Part shown: positions 21,573 through 32,493 of the stretch, one piece after another
How positions within the stretch are numbered: position 1 is the stretch's first letter
Layout: each line of letters begins with the position of its first letter
Assembly: GCA_003586115.2 (NCBI GenBank)
Contig: QVOM02000034.1
Location: forward strand, 19,574,684 to 19,638,683
From: Salvator merianae
Taxonomy: Eukaryota > Chordata > Lepidosauria > Squamata > Teiidae
Reading direction: 5' to 3'
DNA length: 64,000 bases
The notes under the pieces: generated by a model
What the model saw: the letters and a program-made list of their open reading frames with translations, nothing else
Told to the model about the DNA's origin: nothing
Databases searched by the model: none
Program-made: the position numbers and the translations under genes

Positions 21573-22064
21573 TCTCTCTTTAATGCTCTCAGGTAGAAAT
21601 CCTTCTTAGTTTTCTGCCACATTACCTGGGATTCTATAAAATCAAAACCAGAAGCACTGAATTGAGAAGTTCCTGAAGCTACCAGGAAGGTTTGAGGGCT
21701 TAAAGCAGCTTGAACGGCACTACCTGGGAATACTATGTTAATTCACAATTCAGATCTTCATTACGTTTAAGCCCTGGTGTTTTTAGCCTTGGCTCTGTTA
21801 TGTGATAGACCATCACTAGGTTATTAGATATAATAAGTTTAAACTTTGCATCAATTTAAATCAGATAGACACCAAAGGAAGCAAAAGGTGAACTCCTCCT
21901 CTAGACATTTTTCATTGTGAGCACATTGAGATTGGATTTTCATTAGCTGTAAAATTAAAAGGTGGCCAAGCAGCTTCTTCATGTTGACAATTATAGAAAC
22001 ACCAGAAGAGAATGACGTTTGCAAACATCTTTCTCCACACTCCATTTAGGAGATTCCAGGTAGT

Positions 22065-22251
22065 CAGCGGCGGCCGGCGGCTTTAAGCCCGGGTGTTCGC
22101 GCCCTGCGGGAAGTGCACCATGGCTGTTCATGGGGCCTCTGGGCCTCCGTACTGCTGTAGCAGGTCACTTAGCCCAGAGACCCCACGAACAGCCATAGTG
22201 TGCTTTACACAGGGCGCGAACACCCAGGCTTAAAGTTGCCGGCCACCGCTG
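22065..22251. mobile_element. palindromic hAT MITE with perfect 8-bp TSD
   Basis: 187-bp element bounded by CAGGTAGT at 22057-22064 and 22252-22259. Ends CAGCGGCGGCCGGC and GCCGGCCACCGCTG are inverted. Inside, GGCTTTAAGCCCGGGTGTTC and GAACACCCAGGCTTAAAG, then ATGGCTGTTC and GAACAGCCAT, continue the palindrome almost to the centre. An 8-bp TSD and CAG start fit the hAT superfamily. Related copies: 44990, 51016, 53896, 58048. Confidence 0.85.
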
Positions 22252-22259
22252 CAGGTAGT

Positions 22260-23255
22260 TAATGTCAAGACAACTACAAATAGCTTCCATTTCAGACCCT
22301 TCTGGAGCATGTTTCCATATAAAACAAAAGCAGCTTTTGCTTCCACACATTTGTTTTTCCTTGTTTTCAATCCTCCAAGTTTGACCAAAGCCTAATGAGA
22401 CCTACAAACAAGGCTCCCATTACAAGTAGAAAACCACACATAGAAAGCATGCATATAAGCATTTAAAAACAAAAGTATTATTCCTGGCTTGGGGCAAACT
22501 TTGTTCCAAAAAACAAATATTTGTTCACAGCTTGAGAGATGCTAGTTCCTGGAAGGGAAAAAGCTGCTGTAAACTGTACATAAGGAGATTTCAAAGGTGT
22601 GTACTACTTGCATCTGGGTAGAATTTTGAGGTACTGGTGAACCGGTATTTCACATTTGGTAACCAAGCATATAAAAACTGCAAGGCATAAAAAAAAGAAA
22701 AGAAAAAAGAGAAACAGAGTTAGATGTTTATAGTTAAATGCTGGTAAGTTTTTAGATGACAATTCTTGTATAATAGGGTTTTGCTCCCCTTTTCCCCCAA
22801 GAAATCATACAGTTTAATTCAGTGGAATTGCCAGATTTAAATAAGTAACTTAGATTAGCCAGATACTGGGAAGAGAGGGCATCTGCCCTAGAGTTAGGAG
22901 AGAACCTTGCAGTAAAGTTAAAATTTAACAAACCCGAAGCAAACCCATTAGGAGTTATAATGCCACAATTCTCCTCTTATCTCTCAGTTCTCAGATTGCC
23001 AGTTGGCCGGAAACAACAGTCTGGGCTGCTCCTTTGCTTTTATATGCAGAAACCAGCAGGGTGCAACTTTCCATAGCATAGAACTAAAGGTTACTTGCCC
23101 TTCAGTTGCAGATCACATGCTGTCAATGCTTGCAACAGTATTCACTTCACTGCCAGACTGAGAGATAAGTCAGGAAGCCATGCCTTCTTTATCCATTTGT
23201 GCCTCTTTTTTCTCCTTCAAGATGTACATCATGCTTAAACATCCTCAGTGTTTGC
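22260..23255. other. unannotated sequence
   Basis: No gene or repeat recognised. A short A/G-rich tract lies at about 22689-22715. Confidence 0.4.
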
Positions 23256-23259
23256 AGGT

Positions 23260-23475
23260 GAACATAAGAACATAAGAGGAGCCCTGCTGGATCAGGCCAT
23301 AGCCCATCTAGTCCAGCATTCTGTCTCTGGGCATTCTCAATACCTTCACCTGCTCTCGATTCCTTGCAAATGGTCTTTAGAGGCAGTACCTAGGCATCAA
23401 TTCTAGTAGCCATTGATACATCTGTCCTCCATGAATTTGTCCAATCTTTTCTTAAAGCCATCCAGGCTAGTCAAA
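23260..23475 (-). mobile_element. CR1-clade (L3-like) LINE 3' tail, minus
   Basis: GAACATAAGAACATAAGAGG, CTGCTGGATCAGGCC, TAGTCCAGCATTCTGTCTC, ATGAATTTGTCCAATC: the same tail as 5914 and 50640. Confidence 0.7.
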
Positions 23476-24192
23476 GATCGGCAACTCTTGAATTGTCCCA
23501 TGTAGCTGTTCATTTGAACAACTCAGACTGTAGCAATCACGAGATGATCATATTTCCATTCTCTGTCATAAAGAAGTGTCCACAACAATCTATTTGCGTA
23601 TCAGACTTAGCTGGGCCATTATTTGCCTGCATTCTGTCCTGTTGACAACCTTTAGAGGGAGAAACTGAGAGAAAAAAATCTTGTCTGCCTGTTTATTCAT
23701 GTTAAGTGCAACTTGCAAGTGTGTTCACAAAACCTTGCAGAAATGAACTTGCAAAGAGGACAGGGTTGTTGCATTTCTAATACCTGTACAGAAGAGGGAA
23801 TTTTAGGTGTCTAGCTTGCCATGTAGGCTAAAGATGTTACATTTCCATTTCTTTAAAAATATTAAGCATTCAGGATCTGTGTCCTGGAGTGTAACTATCA
23901 AATAATTTAGCTATACTACCCATTGCTCTCAGGGGCATAGCTATCTTGGGTAAGAATGGCTTTTTGAGAGGAGCCCAGTAGCCAAAATGGTCCAATAACC
24001 ATTACAGCTGGCTGGTCTGGGTGCACCTGTTTTGGCTGGCTGCTGTGTGTGGTGTTTAGTATTGCACCCTGTACATGATAATTCCCCAGTTTTGAAGGAA
24101 CAGCATGGCCCTATTTCAAGACTCAGGACATGGCCCCAGAATAGGCTATTTCCTGTGCATTGCAAAGTAGGGCTGTGTGGAGGTCACTCAGG

Positions 24193-24320
24193 CTCCATCT
24201 CCATTACACAGCAAAGGCACCTCACAGCAAAGTGAGGCCAGTGTCCATTACTCCCAATGGAGACCAGCTGACTTGAAAGTCTGATTAAGGTGCCTTCACT
24301 GTGTAATGCAGACGCAGCCT
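24193..24320. mobile_element. hairpin MITE, TCTCCATTACACAGC ends
   Basis: GGCTCCATCTCCATTACACA and AGGCACCTC on the left pair with AAGGTGCCTTCACTGTGTAA and TGCAGACGCAGCC on the right. Confidence 0.6.
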
Positions 24321-24485
24321 CACATTGCTGCTGCCCATCTTTATGGTTGCAGTGTAAGAATCTGAGGGCACCAAGTGCCTTCAGAGTCGTTCTTCCTCAA
24401 AGGGTGGTTCCAAGGATGCTTGCTGGCCCTCAGAGGTCAATGTATACATTCACACCATACCCTTTGGGTTCTTCCCAGGGCCGGC

Positions 24486-24815
24486 TCCAGACACCAGCTG
24501 AATAAAGTACTGACAGGCAATATTCCGGAGAAAAGCTCCCTGCTGCCTTTGCGCTTTTGAAGGCTGACCACTGCGCATGTGCAGCCATCTTTTCAGCCCA
24601 TGCACATGTGCAGTGGATGTGTACATCCATGTACTGAACTACTCAGACATATGCAGTCGTAACCACTGTGCAGGCCATCTTTCCTGACCTATGTGCATGT
24701 GCAGTGGGTCAAACCATGATGGCACCTCTATCTACAAGGTAAGTTTTAGCCCTATTTTGGGAAAACCTGCCACAAGAGTCAGTTCAGGTTCACTTTTCTC
24801 CCAGTGTGGATGCAG
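24486..24815 (+). mobile_element. family X repeat, diverged plus copy
   Basis: Shares with 5069-5540 (reversed) and 28484-28851: CAGACACC..., AATATTCCGGAGAAAAGC, repeated CACTGYGCATGTGCAG blocks, and a TTTTGGGAAAACC block. Right end AGTGTGGATGCAGC. Confidence 0.45.
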
Positions 24816-24849
24816 CTTCAGTTCTGGAGAGCTGGCCTAGCTAGCCTTA

Positions 24850-25055
24850 TGCTATAGCAGGAGTGTCAGCCTAGGACTTAAGAGTTCTTGCGTTCAGATC
24901 CCCACGTGGTCCTACAAGCTCCCTTGAGACCTCTGGCCAAGCACTTCCCCTTAGCCTAACCTACCCCACAGGACTTTTGCAATGGAGGAAATGGAGAGAG
25001 AGAGAGGAGAATCCTTCCACCACCTTGGGCTCTTTGGAGGAAAGGCAGGATAGAA
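24850..25055 (+). repeat. MIR/CORE-like SINE, plus
   Basis: GCAGGAGTGTCAGCCTAGGAC, GCGTTCAGATCCCCAC (B-box-like), TCTGGCCAAGCACTTCCCC, AGCCTAACCTACCCCACAGG, ending CTTTGGAGGAAAGGCAGGAT: the order of a MIR/CORE-like SINE. Confidence 0.6.
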
Positions 25056-28000
25056 ATGCCTTATGTACATGATTAAACCAGGTGATTGCTTAGGATACCA
25101 GCTCGGATGGAAATGGTTTCTTATGCCCTTTAGTCATTCATCATTTATTCATCCGCTATATATGTTTTGAAAAAATGCAGATCTTAAAACCCACTGAAAA
25201 AATGCAGATCTCTGCATGCTGAAAAAGCAGGCATGGCTAGGGACAGTGTTGCGGCTGATTGCAGGGCATGTAACAAGCATCGGTTCTGCTTGTTAGTGCA
25301 AGCTGCATGAGTTGGGGGGGGGAGTGAGGATCAGAGACTGTCTGCAGATTGAGACCACGAGGCAGTGCGGTAAGGCTCTGATTGGAAGTTTCCCTTTGAT
25401 CTCCTCAATCTTGACTGGATTCTGATCCACTGCAGGCCAATAGCTGTTTAGAAACGTTTATGTAGAGGCAGGTTGTCATAGGAGCCCCAGCTGTTGAAAG
25501 AGCCCCGTTCTCTTTTCCATCTGGCTATTGTATACCCTCTGGCAGGGACAGCTCTGTTAATAAGGTTGACTTTGTGTTAACTGAGCCTTCTGGGTATAGC
25601 TGACATTGGAACAAACGGAGCACTGTCCTGATTCTTTGCACCGGAGCTTTTAATCCTTAGTTGATGTCTGCTCCTGGGAAACTGGAGGACATCCCTAAGG
25701 TTATTGCAACATAGGGAGAAGAACTCACAGCCTCGTGGCCCCTGAGACCAAGTCTAAGGGCTCATTCATCTTGACCTGCTTTCGCATAAACCCTGCACAG
25801 CACAGATGCTGCAAATGCTAAATAAACTGCCTTCAGTGGCAGTTTGTACAAAGTGCATGTGAAGCCCACATTAATCATCCATGGTTTGTACATACACTGC
25901 TGCTGCTTGCACAAGATTTATGCAAATTCCTGGCATGATGGAAATTATCCGCATCACTAGATTTCTAACATGGGACAGAGTTGTGTGACTTTGCACATAC
26001 ATAGGCCATTGTGAACAAGTGAACTATGGACTATGGAGGAATATGTTTTGTTTATATTTTGTTACAGATGAAAGAAAGGGTAAGTTAATCTTGAAATGGT
26101 TAAAAAATGGTAGCAGGAGGTCAGAATAGATAGAACTGTGTGAATGGTTGCTTTCCTGACCCACCCAATTTTTAACATGCCATTAATTAATTGCATAGTT
26201 TTAACTGTTTTCAACCTCATTTTTCAGTCTGGTCTTCACTAGCCTTAGGAGTTGGAATTTGCACATGCTTGGGAGGTTGCACCATGATTACCACTGCAAA
26301 AGGCACCATTCTGGAGCACAGAAGTGTCCTTATAAGTGCTGTTGTGAAGCGCCTGCCGTGAGAGTTGAAAAATGTGCCCTGTACAACTGGCGCCTCAGAC
26401 AGGGATTGTGCCTGCAAATGGGGTGGCTGCCTATTGCCACTACACATGGAGATGTGGCAGTGAAGACGCTTCACTAGGGTCCCCCCGCGGGTGGCTCATA
26501 TCTCTACTTTTGTAAACCACATCAGCATTCTTTAATGGGCAGGAGCCGAGGAAGGGCTGGGGAACCATGGGATTGCGATGGGCTGTGCAGTGATGTCATC
26601 TCAAGGCTCATGTGGTGCTGCCCCCTCCTGGCTGCAAAGGGAGGCTGGGAGAGGGAGTGAGGTATGTAAAGAGAGGGAAGGAGAAAGGTAAGTGTTGCCT
26701 ATAATCTCCATTGCACTCACCTTCCTCCCATCATCATAGAGGGCTGGGCTTGTAGAGTGTTAACCCTAATGGCCTCAGTCCTTTTTGTCAGGTTGCATGC
26801 GGTGAAGAGCACACAAACCCAATCCGTGCATATGCCTACTTCCATTCTGTGGCTCCTAGAAAGAAGATGAGGCTCGAAATAACTGAGGTTGAATGGGGAG
26901 TGCTTGGCTTGAGGAGGAGTTAATATTGTCTCCTTTTTAGCTCCAAATAGATTGCGGCCCTTTTGCTATCTCCTCAGCTGACTTCAAAGAGTGCTGTATG
27001 GGCTCAGTCCCTACAAAGGTGAGACGCAGCCAGTGATGGGGTGACTCACACTTAGCGTGCATGAGCCCCCGAAGGTGAGGGGTGTGCAGTACCACATAGT
27101 TTGCTGCCCCAAGGCCTCACAGCTGCAGAATTAAAGTTCTGCAGCTGTGAAGTTTACAGTCATGCCAGAAATTGCCTCCTCAACAGCTGACCATTTTTGG
27201 TGTGACACGAAAACAGTCAGGCTGGAAATGGGACCTCCTCCCTCCTCTGTCACTCTATCCTGGGGAGCAGGAAGCAGAATGCTGCCCAAAGGGTCATCAG
27301 ATCTGACTTTCAGGCAAGGGAACTCCTGGGGCAGTTGGAGCAGCCTAGGAGCCATTTGGAGGCAAGTGCTTGTAAATGCATCACCCTAGGAACATCAAGA
27401 TATGTTGGATTTCTAAGCCATTTGGGGGATGCCCAGTGGTACCCATTGGGAATGCTGCCATGGAATAATAGAACTGATCTGGGTTATTTAGAGGAAGGAT
27501 GACATGTCAATTTGACAAAGGAAAGTAACATGATCCACTACCACAACTACTCCTTGCTTCATGGTTGGGCTATGAATATAGAGCAACATTTAGATAAAAG
27601 GATACAACATGCTAGTGTGATTCCAAATCAGACAATTAATGGTCTGATGAAAGCCTGAGAGAAATTGCAAATAAACGAAAAGCAATGGAATGCAGTTGGA
27701 TTTGGAATTGCTGGCCAAATCTTAATTTTAATCCTTCTCAAATCCAGAAAGCAATCTCTGGACAAAAACTTCTGAGTACAGATAACTTGCAGAAATCCAA
27801 GGCAGAGAGATCCGTTTTACCCACTTTATCCTCAAACCAGTTTTTGAGATAGATTATGTTGAAAAAATGGCAACTGGTCCAGCAACACTCCATATATGTC
27901 ATTGATGTGTGGGGATTTGAATTTTGTTCTCTGAGGTTCCAATCCAACGCTCTTATTCAACCTTCCCAAGACCAGAACCCTCCAGGTATTGTTAGATTCC

Positions 28001-28483
28001 ATCCCCCATCGACCCCAGAGAGCGCCACCAATAGTTGGAGGCATTAACCTCAGGAGGAAACCATGCTGTGGAAGAGAGTTTTAGCTGCATCTCTTAGCTA
28101 TGCATAATCATGCTGGATCATGGCCCAAGTGCAAGGAATGACAAAATGAAAAGCTTAGCAGAATCCTGAACAAAAAATGACAAATATAAATCGGAATGAC
28201 TTGATTACATCATGAAATCAGGTCATGCACTTTTATATCACAGTTTTGAGCAGAAAGAAGAAGCAAGACAAGAAAAATGAATCAAGGTCCTATTCATAAG
28301 GGATCAAAGAGGCACCAGGAAATTAATCAACAAAATGTAAATATGGTCCAGACCCTGGTGCAGAAGGTGGAGTTCTATTTGTTTCAGGACTATTTGAATG
28401 GGAATGGAGAGCTTATTTAATGCTCTTGCTTGTGCTCTTTGCAACGCCAAACCCCACTTACCTCCAATAATTTATTACACCTA
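25056..28483. other. mostly unannotated; possible MITE at 26225-26480
   Basis: About 3.4 kb without a supportable gene. The segment 26225-26480 shares small blocks (GCACATGCTTGGG, TGTGCCTGC, GAAGACGCTTCACTAGGG) with the ill-defined elements at 15219 and 16067. The 16-mer GAAAAAATGCAGATCT occurs twice near 25185. Confidence 0.35.
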
Positions 28484-28851
28484 GCTTCAGACAACCGGAC
28501 GAATATATCACTAACAAGTGACATTCCAGAGTATAGCCCTGCTGGGAGTATTGCTTGTTACCTAGACAGCATGGGGGTCAATGCCGTCTGTGCACGTTTG
28601 AATGACACATTTGGGTAGTTTGCTTTTGCACATGTGGAGTGGGCAATTCCAGGATGGTGGCTCCCTCCAGACAGTAACTTATAGTGCTATTTCGGAAAAA
28701 CCCAGCATCAGAGTCGGGTTTTCCCGCAAAAGGCTATAGCAGGATTTAGGGGGATATAGCGGGGCTATGGTGGGATTGCCACAGATACGTGTGGCAATCC
28801 CACCATAAGGCAGACATAATAGCATTATATTTCCTCTGAGTGGATGGGGCC
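28484..28851 (+). mobile_element. family X repeat, plus copy
   Basis: Reversed match to 5069-5540 along nearly its whole length. Includes the small palindrome TGGTGGGATTGCCACA...TGTGGCAATCCCACCA at about 28768-28805. Start TTCAGACAACCGGACGAATA, end GTGGATGGGGCC. Confidence 0.6.
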
Positions 28852-28919
28852 TATGATCTAGACAAAAGGAAGCTTTTGTTAAATGACTTACTTAAGGCTT
28901 GCTTCTGCTACGATAGCAA

Positions 28920-29220
28920 TAGAGATGTGCCAAACTGGTTTGGGGTTTGAAGCTATTTGAATCAAATAGGGTGTTTGAAAGGTTTGGACCAGTCAACCTG
29001 CCTCTTCAAAAACAGTTTGAATTAGAACTGAAAAAACTGCATTCAAAATGAACCTAGCAAACACACTCTGTTCCATCTAAGGTTCAAAAGTGTCTAAAGG
29101 TGTTAGAATTGAACCCAGCACCCTGCTGTTTGAAACAAATAAGCTTGAATTCAAACTGAACAAAGGGGTGTTCAGTTTGATTCAAACCAAACAGCAATTT
29201 TTAGTTTGTGTGCGTCCCTA
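28920..29220. mobile_element. hAT-like MITE with TAGRGATGTGC ends
   Basis: 301-bp element starting TAGAGATGTGCCAAACTG and ending AGTTTGTGTGCGTCCCTA, inverted ends. Flanking octamers GATAGCAA (28912-28919) and GACAGCAG (29221-29228) agree at 6 of 8, a decayed TSD. Ends match those of the 1.28-kb element at 42072. The interior is rich in TTTGAAT/ATTCAAA palindromes. Confidence 0.6.
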
Positions 29221-29240
29221 GACAGCAGAGGAGCTTGAAA

Positions 29241-29364
29241 CTTTGAGCATTTCCACACTTAACTCTTGTGGTCTGGTCAAAGTGGTCTGGTACACACAAT
29301 CTGTCCCATGGATGGTTTGCTCTGGGATTGCTGGGATGGATTGCTCCAGGATTGGAACAATTCC
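29241..29364. mobile_element. left part of family Y element split by CR1
   Basis: GCATTTCCACACTTAACTC recalls the family Y start (TTTCCACACTTAC at 56878). The CR1 LINE lies between this and 31952-32245, which carries the Y interior. Confidence 0.4.
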
Positions 29365-29982
29365 AAAGCATTGGAATGACTTTGAAATACAAGGAGAGAG
29401 CAACACAAAGGATACTGTTGTAGGAGTTTATTATAGACCCCTGGACAAACAGAATATATGGATGAACTATTTATATATCAGATGGCCAAGCTCTCGGGGA
29501 AACACGACCTAGTGATTATGGGAGATTTTAACTATCCGGACATTTGTTGGGAATCTCTCTCTGGCAAATGTCATGGGTCCAATAAATTCTTATCCTCTCT
29601 GGCAGATAACTTCATTTTCCAAAGGATGGAGGAAAAAACAAGGGGGTCTGCTATCTTGGACCTAATCCTTACCAACAGGGAGGAAATGGTTGAGGAAGTA
29701 AGGGTGACTGGGACCCTGGGTGGCAGTGACCATGCTATCATTGAGTTTTGGATAACAAAAGGAGGAAGATCTGAGAGGACTCAGACTTAAAGGTTAGATT
29801 TCAGAGGAGCAGATTTTGATGGACTCAGAAGGAGGGTAGGAAGGATCCATTGGCTGGATGTCTTAAAGGACAGAAATGTCCAGGAAGGATGGGAAATTTT
29901 GAGAAAGGAGATTCTAGAGGCATAATCTTTAACAATTCCTAAAAGAAAAAAGAATGGCAAGCATCTAAAGAGACCAGGGTGG
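29365..29982 (+). pseudogene. CR1 endonuclease domain, partial and broken
   Basis: Apurinic-like endonuclease C-terminal part: VGVYYRP in one frame, then after a shift near 29455 the GDFN motif (29521-29532) and the SDH motif (29725-29733). These residues belong to the catalytic and phosphate-contacting site that nicks target DNA. The N-terminal half is missing through 5' truncation. TAA at 29788 and TAA at 29923 interrupt the link to RT. Confidence 0.85.
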
Positions 29983-31872
29983 ATGAACCCTGAACTTAAT
30001 AACTTGCTAAAAAGAAAAAAAGAAATGTTTAAAAAATGGAAAGAGGGGGACATATCAAAAGAAGAATATAATGCAATCTGCAGGAACTGCAGGATAAGTG
30101 TCAGAAAGGCTAAAGCTAAAAATGAATTGAGGATTGCAAGAGAGACCAAAAACAATAAAAAAGGGTTTTGGGGGTATGTCAGAAGCAAAAGAAAAGTCAA
30201 AGAAGCTATAGGACCTTTACAAAATGAGAAGGGTGATTTGGTCAAAAACGACATTCAGAAGGCAGAACTTCTGAACTCCTATTTTGCATCTGTTTTCTCT
30301 CAGAAAGGAAAGGAAATATCAGTTGGCCTTCACTGTGCTGTTGAGGGAATAAGAGAACCAAGGCTCTGTATGGACAAGGAGAAGGAGAGGGAACACTTAG
30401 CAAACTTAAATGAATTCAAGTCTCCAGGCCCAGATGAATTACATCCTAGGGTGCTGAAGGAATTAGCTGATATAATTGCTGAACCACTCTCCGTGATATC
30501 TGAGAACTCATGGATAACAGGAGAAGTCCCAGAAGATTGGAGAAGGGCGAATGTTGTACCTATCTTTAAAAAGGGAAAGAAGGCTGACCCAGGCAACTAC
30601 AGGCCTGTGAGCCTGACTTCAATATCAGGCAAGGTATTTGAACAAATCATTAAACAGCATATATGGGAGCATTTGGATGGGAATGCAGTAATTAACCAAA
30701 GCCAACGTGGATTTGTAACAAACAAGTCATGCCAGACTAATCTCATTTCCTTTTATGACAAAATTACTGGATGGATCGATCAAGGAAAGGCTGTGGACAT
30801 AGTATATCTTGACTTTAGCAAAGCATTTGACAAGGTGTCTCATACTATACTTATTGAAAAAATGATCAAATATGGGATTGACAGGACAACTGTTAGGTGG
30901 ATTCATAACTGGCTTAGTGATCGTACTCAAAGAGTGGTCATAAATGGCTTCACATCCGATTGGAAGACTGTCTCGAGTGGGGTACCGCAAGGCTCTGTCT
31001 TGGGCCCATTGCTGTTCAACATTTTTATAAACGATCTGGATGAAGGTGTCGAGGGGACGCTGATCAAATTTGCAGACGACACAAAGCTAGGAGGGATTGC
31101 TAACACTAGGGAGGAGAAGGAGAGGATTCAAAAGGATTTGGACAAGTTTGAACAGTGGGCTGAAACTAACAGAATGACATTTAACAGGGAGAAATGCAAA
31201 GTTTTACATCTGGGTAAGAAAAATGACAATATCCAATACAGAATGGGGGGAATCTCGCTGAGCAGCAGCACATGTGAAAAGGATCTGGGTGTACTAGTAG
31301 ATCATAGATTAAACATGAGTCAACAGTGTGATGCAGCTGCAAAAAAGGCTAATACCATCCTGGGCTGTATCAAGAGGAGTATAGAGTCTAGATCACGAGA
31401 AGTAATTGTCCCACTTTACTCTTCCTTGGTCAGACCTCATCTGGAGTATTGTGTCCAGTTTTGGGCACCCCAGTTTAAAAAAGACATTGACAAACTGGAA
31501 CAAGTTCAGAGAAGGGCGACCAAAATGGTGAGTGGTCTGCAAACCATGTCCTACGAGGAACGGTTAAAGGACCTAGGAATGTTTAGCCTGCAGAAGAGAA
31601 GACTGAGAGGAGACATGATAGCTGTTTTTAAGGATCTGAAGGGCTGTCACAGTGCAGAAGGATTGGCCCTATTCTCAGTTGCACAAGAAGGAAGGACTAG
31701 AAACAATGGGATGAAAATCCAAGGGAGTAGGTACAGGCTAGATATTAGGAAAAACTTCCTGACCGTAAGGGCAATCAGTCACTGGAACAGGTTGCCACAG
31801 GAGGTGGTGGGCTCTCCTTCACTGGAGTTCTTCAAGGAAAGGCTGGACAGATATCTGTCTGGGATGCTTTAG
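29983..31872 (+). CDS. CR1 ORF2 reverse transcriptase, 629 codons open
   Basis: A LINE reverse transcriptase that would copy CR1 RNA by target-primed reverse transcription. The first ATG after the last stop (29923) is used here; the native start was upstream in the endonuclease, so the true protein was longer. In order: a linker; NYRPVSL; DFSKAFDKVSH at about residue 277 (the D of RT motif A); GVPQGS at residues 333-338; FADD with catalytic ADD at 364-366; then the thumb and C-terminal region (HLEYCVQFW, RLKDLGMFSLQKRR, HWNRLPQEVV) to the TAG stop at 31870. All key RT residues are present and no stop lies within. That suggests a fairly young copy of its subfamily. Without an intact endonuclease it is not autonomous. 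Confidence 0.93.
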   Translation: MNPELNNLLKRKKEMFKKWKEGDISKEEYNAICRNCRISVRKAKAKNELRIARETKNNKKGFWGYVRSKRKVKEAIGPLQNEKGDLVKNDIQKAELLNSYFASVFSQKGKEISVGLHCAVEGIREPRLCMDKEKEREHLANLNEFKSPGPDELHPRVLKELADIIAEPLSVISENSWITGEVPEDWRRANVVPIFKKGKKADPGNYRPVSLTSISGKVFEQIIKQHIWEHLDGNAVINQSQRGFVTNKSCQTNLISFYDKITGWIDQGKAVDIVYLDFSKAFDKVSHTILIEKMIKYGIDRTTVRWIHNWLSDRTQRVVINGFTSDWKTVSSGVPQGSVLGPLLFNIFINDLDEGVEGTLIKFADDTKLGGIANTREEKERIQKDLDKFEQWAETNRMTFNREKCKVLHLGKKNDNIQYRMGGISLSSSTCEKDLGVLVDHRLNMSQQCDAAAKKANTILGCIKRSIESRSREVIVPLYSSLVRPHLEYCVQFWAPQFKKDIDKLEQVQRRATKMVSGLQTMSYEERLKDLGMFSLQKRRLRGDMIAVFKDLKGCHSAEGLALFSVAQEGRTRNNGMKIQGSRYRLDIRKNFLTVRAISHWNRLPQEVVGSPSLEFFKERLDRYLSGML

Positions 31873-31951
31873 TGAATCCTGCATTGAGCAGGGGGTTGGA
31901 CTCGATGACCCTGGAGGTCCCTTCCAACTCTATGATTCTATGATTCTATGA

Positions 31952-32245
31952 CTTGTTCCACTCCAGCCTTCACACTGGCTCAGAAGCTCGTGCCAGTTTT
32001 GGAGCTGGCATGGGGGGCGGCGGCTTTGGAGCTCCAGGGGACCTATTTTGGTGGCATGCTTTGTTGCAAAGCCAAAATTGACCCCCCATGGAATATCAGA
32101 CAATGGTGGTGTGCTATCTGTACACCTCCTTATATCACCACTTAGTACACTGGTAGACCTCAAAAAAGAGGTCTACCAGTAGACTGGCCATACTAGTAGG
32201 GGGCAGGGCCTCCCTTATATTGCATCAATGTGTGGAAGGAAGGCT
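31952..32245. mobile_element. right part of family Y element split by CR1
   Basis: Contains TATTTTGGTGGCATGCTTTG, CCAAAATTGACCCCCCATGG, GGTAGACCTC/GAGGTCTACC palindrome and a right-end AATGTGTGGAAGGAAGGC. These blocks occur in the same order at 36792-37283 and 40776-41317. Confidence 0.5.
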
Positions 32246-32316
32246 GGTAGACTCATAGCTGCCAAAACTGCTACTACTTGAATTGCAAAAACAACAACAA
32301 CAAAAAACACCCCAGT

Positions 32317-32388
32317 AATGGTTTGGGGGTTTATTGCAATTCAAGTAGTAACAATGGTTTGGGGGTTTATTGCAATTCAAGTAGTAAC
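32317..32388 (+). repeat. 36-bp tandem duplication
   Basis: Two exact copies of a 36-bp unit (starts AATGGTTTGGGGGTTTATTG). The end of the unit, TTGCAATTCAAGTAGT, also appears inverted at about 32273-32288. Confidence 0.85.
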
Positions 32389-32493
32389 AGATCCATACCT
32401 AACTCTTATTTAGAAGATGCCCACATTCCAGTGGAGTTCCCCTGGTGACTTCTTCATCTGGATTTGCTGCAGAATTTGGGAAGGTTCCTAATT

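Larger units (their letters stand above)
29365..31951 (+). mobile_element. CR1 LINE, 5'-truncated, intact RT frame
   Basis: The copy begins inside the endonuclease ([16 protein letters not shown]), continues through RT and ends in the short CR1 3' UTR: GGGTTGGACTCGATGACC, CCTTCCAACTCTATG and a terminal run of ATTCTATG units. CR1 elements end in such octamer repeats instead of poly-A. Endonuclease half has one frameshift (about 29455) and stops at 29788 and 29923; the RT half is open. 5' truncation is the rule for CR1. It lies in an older family Y element. Confidence 0.93.
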
